Notes under the pieces: model-generated | Database searches by the model: none | What the model was told of the DNA's origin: nothing | What the model saw: the letters and a program-made list of their open reading frames with translations, nothing else | Source: Patescibacteria group bacterium | GTDB lineage: Bacteria; Patescibacteriota; Minisyncoccia; Minisyncoccales; UBA10102 | Length of the DNA stretch: 6,845 nt | Assembly: GCA_018816925.1 (NCBI GenBank) | Contig: JAHIUP010000057.1 | Span: 1-6,845 of the forward strand | Direction: 5' to 3' | In this document: in pieces, positions 5,099 through 6,845 of the stretch | Position numbering within the stretch: position 1 is the stretch's first letter | Layout: the number at the start of each line of letters is the position of its first letter | Position numbers and translations under genes: made by a program

Positions 5099-5206
5099 CT
5101 ACTTCCTCTTCTTTCGAGCGGCGCTCTTGCGAGTCGTGCTCTTTCGTGCAGTACTCTTGCGAGCAGTGCTCTTGCGAGCGACAGCTTTTTTGCGTCGTGC
5201 TGGCAT
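5099..5206 (-). CDS. Small highly basic RKST-repeat protein (35 aa), probable nucleic-acid-binding
   Basis: ATG 5206 to TAG 5101-5099, 35 residues. It opens MPARRKKAV and continues as pentapeptide repeats ARKST, ARKST, ARKST, TRKSA and ARKKRK. Seventeen of 35 residues are Arg or Lys and there is no acidic, aromatic or large hydrophobic residue, so it cannot fold as a globular protein. Such composition is typical of histone H1-like or nucleoid-condensing tails and would bind DNA or RNA by charge; that role is inference. At DNA level the repeat is an imperfect 15-bp tandem array (about 5111-5179) whose synonymous differences (CGC/CGA, AGC/AGT, ACT/ACG) leave the peptide intact. This, and the strong terminator directly behind it, argue that the gene is real and well expressed. 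No Shine-Dalgarno is visible; a TTGACA lies at 5319-5314 but its -10 is poor. Confidence 0.65.
   Translation of the reverse strand: MPARRKKAVARKSTARKSTARKSTTRKSAARKKRK
5111..5179 (-). repeat. 15-bp tandem repeat array within the small basic gene
   Basis: Four full and one partial copies of a 15-bp unit, of the form GCTCGCAAGAGCACT, encoding A/T-R-K-S-T/A. Copies differ mainly at third codon positions. Such an array is prone to gain or loss of units, so the protein length may vary between strains. Confidence 0.8.
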
Positions 5207-5344
5207 ATGCAATTAGTAAAAAGTTACGTGCAATGCTGCGGACAGGGTCGACTCTTTATTGTTTTGTCACTATCCGCATTACCTTCATTCATTTTTTCAT
5301 TTGCAGAGCATCGTGTCAAGAGAAAAACGCAACTTTTCCCCAAT

Positions 5345-6292
5345 TCACGCGACGTATTGAATTTCCTGCTTCAATTCCACGCCGAATTTTTCCCGTATGT
5401 TCTCTTGCACGCTACTTATGAGAGCGCGTACATCTTCGGAACTCGCGTTTCCCAGATTCACAATGCAGTTCGTGTGCTTCTCCGACACCATTGCGTCTCC
5501 CGCGCGCATTCCTTGAAGGCCGGCAGCCGCTATGAGCACGGCTGCTGGAAGAACAGGGAAGGGATCATTCTTCGCCTTTTCCCGAAATTCCTCTCCAACG
5601 GACGCGGGAATCTCTGCGAGGTCGCAATTTTGGAATACGCTCCCCGCATTCGGATACTCGAGAGGATGATGTTCTTGACGGTAGCGGATATGCTCCGCTA
5701 CCACAGCCGCAATCCCCTTCTTGTCTTCTTTCCGCAGCTGAAACTCTCCTTGAAGCACGGCCCACCCATTCTCTTTGAAACAAGAAGAGCGGTATGAGAA
5801 CGCGCACGCTCCCGCATCCTTCGAGGCAATCGTACCTTCTTCGTTAAGATACTCCACGGAAACGAGGGTGTCTTTTATTTCCCCTCCGAAGGCGCCCGCG
5901 TTTCCCCGAATCGCGCCTCCCACGGAGCCGGGCAGGCCCCCCGCCCATTCCAGTCCTGCAAGCCCTGCCTCCCCTGCACCGCGAACAAGCTCTTCCATGG
6001 AGGTTCCCGAATGGCTGCGCACCACCATACCCTCTATGCTGTAGCTCGTATCCCGATTGAGCACGACGAGACCGTCGAACCCTTTATCTGAAACGAGCAC
6101 GTTGCTCCCTCCCGCCAAAACAAAAACGCGTACCCCCGCTTCCTTTGCTCCCCGCATGCTGTTTACTATGTCTTCCTTAGTTTCTGCAACAAAAAAATAG
6201 GCGGCCGGGCCCCCAATGCGAAACGTGGTGTAAGGCGCCAGGAGCACGCCTGTTTGGACACGAGGCAATATTTGAGTAATCAACTTTCTCAT
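5345..6292 (-). CDS. murB: UDP-N-acetylenolpyruvoylglucosamine reductase (MurB)
   Basis: FAD-dependent enzyme that reduces enolpyruvyl-UDP-GlcNAc with NADPH to UDP-N-acetylmuramate, the second committed step of peptidoglycan synthesis, in the cytoplasm. 315 residues from ATG 6292 (MRKLITQILP). The FAD-binding part shows APYTTFRIGGPA (19-30), VLAGGSNVLVSD (58-69) and GGLPGSVGGAIRGNAGAFGG (118-137). SYRSSCF (166-172) carries the substrate-contacting Tyr-Arg. EYPNAGSVFQN (212-222) carries the proton-donating serine, S218. AGDAMVSEKHTNCIVN (264-279) and the final KQEIQYVA include the conserved late glutamate E310. Length and motif order fit MurB of the shorter class. There is no clear Shine-Dalgarno at 6292. 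An upstream in-frame GTG at 6361 would add 23 residues (VSIRQRTPRC...) of no family resemblance, so 6292 is preferred. The preceding leader carries a candidate promoter and an inverted repeat. Confidence 0.96.
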   Translation of the reverse strand: MRKLITQILPRVQTGVLLAPYTTFRIGGPAAYFFVAETKEDIVNSMRGAKEAGVRVFVLAGGSNVLVSDKGFDGLVVLNRDTSYSIEGMVVRSHSGTSMEELVRGAGEAGLAGLEWAGGLPGSVGGAIRGNAGAFGGEIKDTLVSVEYLNEEGTIASKDAGACAFSYRSSCFKENGWAVLQGEFQLRKEDKKGIAAVVAEHIRYRQEHHPLEYPNAGSVFQNCDLAEIPASVGEEFREKAKNDPFPVLPAAVLIAAAGLQGMRAGDAMVSEKHTNCIVNLGNASSEDVRALISSVQENIREKFGVELKQEIQYVA

Positions 6293-6360
6293 AGAAATCG
6301 TGCGAAATGTCGTACTTGCTCCGCATTTCGCGCACCTTGGCGTTCTTTGACGGATGGACA

Positions 6361-6379
6361 CCTTTCTTTACAAGAAAGG
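6361..6379. repeat. Inverted repeat in the murB leader
   Basis: CCTTTCTT (6361-6368) and AAGAAAGG (6372-6379) are perfect 8-bp arms around TAC. The repeat lies about 70 nt upstream of the murB ATG and overlaps the alternative GTG start at 6361. It could be a leader hairpin or a protein-binding site; nothing else supports either. Confidence 0.6.
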
Positions 6380-6451
6380 GGTACAAAAAGGGATCGAGAG
6401 CGTTTTTCCCCCTAAGGTGTATGGTGGGTACTGCCTCCCGACCCCGCCTTC

Positions 6452-6480
6452 ATTCTATAGAATACCGCGGACGGGGACAA
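6452..6480 (-). promoter_or_regulatory. Candidate sigma-70-type promoter for murB
   Basis: TTGTCC (6480-6475), a 17-bp spacer and TAGAAT (6457-6452) on the minus strand, starting 2 bp after the terminator of the preceding gene. Transcription would start near 6445, leaving a leader of about 150 nt to the murB ATG. The -10 lies in a 12-bp palindrome, ATTCTATAGAAT. Confidence 0.45.
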
Positions 6481-6482
6481 GC

Positions 6483-6522
6483 CCAAATAAAACAGCAGAC
6501 CTCACTCGAGCGAGGTCTACTG
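6483..6522 (-). terminator. Rho-independent terminator of the peptidoglycan-binding protein gene
   Basis: On the minus strand, CAGTAGACCTC pairs with GAGGTCTGCTG (11 bp including one U-G wobble) around an 8-nt loop, followed by TTTTATTT. The wobble pair and the T-run exist only on the minus strand, which fixes the direction. It ends 41 nt after the stop codon of the preceding gene. Confidence 0.88.
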
Positions 6523-6563
6523 CCACCTTAGGAAAATCCCACCGGTTCCATTCTAGCTTCCTT

Positions 6564-6845
6564 TTAGAAATTTGTCAACAGCGCATTAAGCTTTTCCCTT
6601 GTGGCGCTACCCACAAATCCCGTTCCCGAGTTCAATCCCAAGGGAACAAGGATATCTCTTGCGTACTTGTCCTGAAACTTAATGACTCCGCTCCTCGTAA
6701 TCGGTCCAAAGAACTCGGTCTCGTTTCCAGGGGAACCGGCTCCTGAATCTGCCAACTTGGTGTCAGCAGAAGAGTTCAACAGTATCTGCAGGTACTTCAC
6801 ATCCGCGTTAGAGTTCCCTTGAGAGAGATTCTGCGCAAAGGTGAA
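6564..6845 (-). CDS. Peptidoglycan-binding-domain protein (partial, C-terminal end only)
   Basis: The frame is open from the right edge of the window (6845) to TAG 6566-6564, giving the last 93 residues of a longer protein whose start lies outside. They form one peptidoglycan-binding domain of the PG_binding_1 type: FAQNLSQGNSNADVKYLQIL (about 3-22), the short linker GAGSPGNETEFFGPITRSGV with its conserved FG.xT element, then VIKFQDKYARDIL, and GFVGSATREKLNALL near the end. This tandem-helix module binds cell-wall glycan or stem peptides and usually ends secreted or surface proteins; in Parcubacteria many large exported proteins carry it with this wording. A GTG at 6800 could make a 78-residue product, but the domain begins upstream of it, so an internal start is rejected. 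A strong terminator follows. The N-terminal domains, and thus the enzymatic or structural role, cannot be seen. Confidence 0.85.
   Translation of the reverse strand, partial: FTFAQNLSQGNSNADVKYLQILLNSSADTKLADSGAGSPGNETEFFGPITRSGVIKFQDKYARDILVPLGLNSGTGFVGSATREKLNALLTNF

Noticed and set aside
5099..5106. A fourth GGAAGTAG, at the end of the small basic gene
   Set aside because: Here it is simply the codons AGG AAG TAG (Arg-Lys-stop) and stands before no gene start, so it is not counted with the leader element.
5290..5319. TTGACA (5319-5314) as a full promoter for the small basic gene
   Set aside because: The -35 is perfect, but the best -10 at 17 bp is AAAAAT and the leader would be about 80 nt. 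Too weak to list as a feature.
4547..5797. A 416-codon plus-strand open frame, and many shorter plus-strand frames throughout
   Set aside because: It runs antisense to secA, the small basic gene and murB, with low-complexity, cysteine- and arginine-rich translation and no motif. Minus-strand genes explain the region fully.
6177..6386. Minus-strand frame reading VHPSKNAKVREMRSKYD before murB, considered as a small gene
   Set aside because: It has only a TTG start without a ribosome-binding site, overlaps murB by more than 110 nt and loses any protein-like character there. A remnant of a gene cannot be excluded.
1..6845. tRNA, rRNA, CRISPR array, insertion sequence or riboswitch
   Set aside because: I looked for cloverleaf-like segments, regularly spaced direct repeats with spacers and transposase motifs and found none. 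The only repeats are those listed.

Overview
All recognisable genes lie on the minus strand, so transcription runs from high to low coordinates. The window suggests a Patescibacteria/CPR genome, most likely Parcubacteria-like. The grounds are a compact SecA with an extra segment in its first nucleotide-binding domain and a reduced helical wing, a peptidoglycan-binding domain of the kind common on surface proteins of that group, a YerC-type TrpR-like regulator with a long basic tail, and short gene-dense spacing. This placement is inference from protein style; no rRNA or tRNA is present to anchor it. TGA appears to act as a stop, because the long genes carry no in-frame TGA.

Layout in transcription order: (a) 6845-6564, the C-terminal end of a peptidoglycan-binding-domain protein, closed by a strong intrinsic terminator (6483-6522). 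(b) A candidate promoter (6452-6480) and leader, then murB (6292-5345) for peptidoglycan precursor synthesis. (c) A 35-codon gene (5206-5099) for a very basic protein made of RKST-type pentapeptide repeats, followed by a second strong terminator (5044-5080). (d) secA (5017-2555), the Sec translocase motor. (e) A TrpR/YerC-like regulator (2482-2012) with an extended -10 promoter. A perfect 14-bp palindrome inside a 32-bp inverted repeat sits in its leader, and a near copy sits just after its stop codon, upstream of (f) a 150-aa AT-rich gene of unknown function (1943-1491). (g) A broken Nudix gene (1452-1134). (h) An intact Nudix hydrolase strikingly like MTH1 (1126-629). (i) The start of a DUF1614-type membrane protein (588 to beyond the left edge), separated from the Nudix gene by an elaborate CCTTAG-based repeat and hairpin.

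The right half is housekeeping (cell wall and secretion). The left half looks like accessory sequence: a self-contained regulator with paired operators, a gene of about 38% GC in the 240 bases counted by hand (secA samples are about 52-55%), a decayed Nudix gene beside a nucleotide-pool-sanitising one, and a repeat-rich junction. The strongest candidate for an undescribed system is the regulator, its two matched operator-like sites and the unknown 150-aa gene. The function of that pair cannot be read from the sequence alone.
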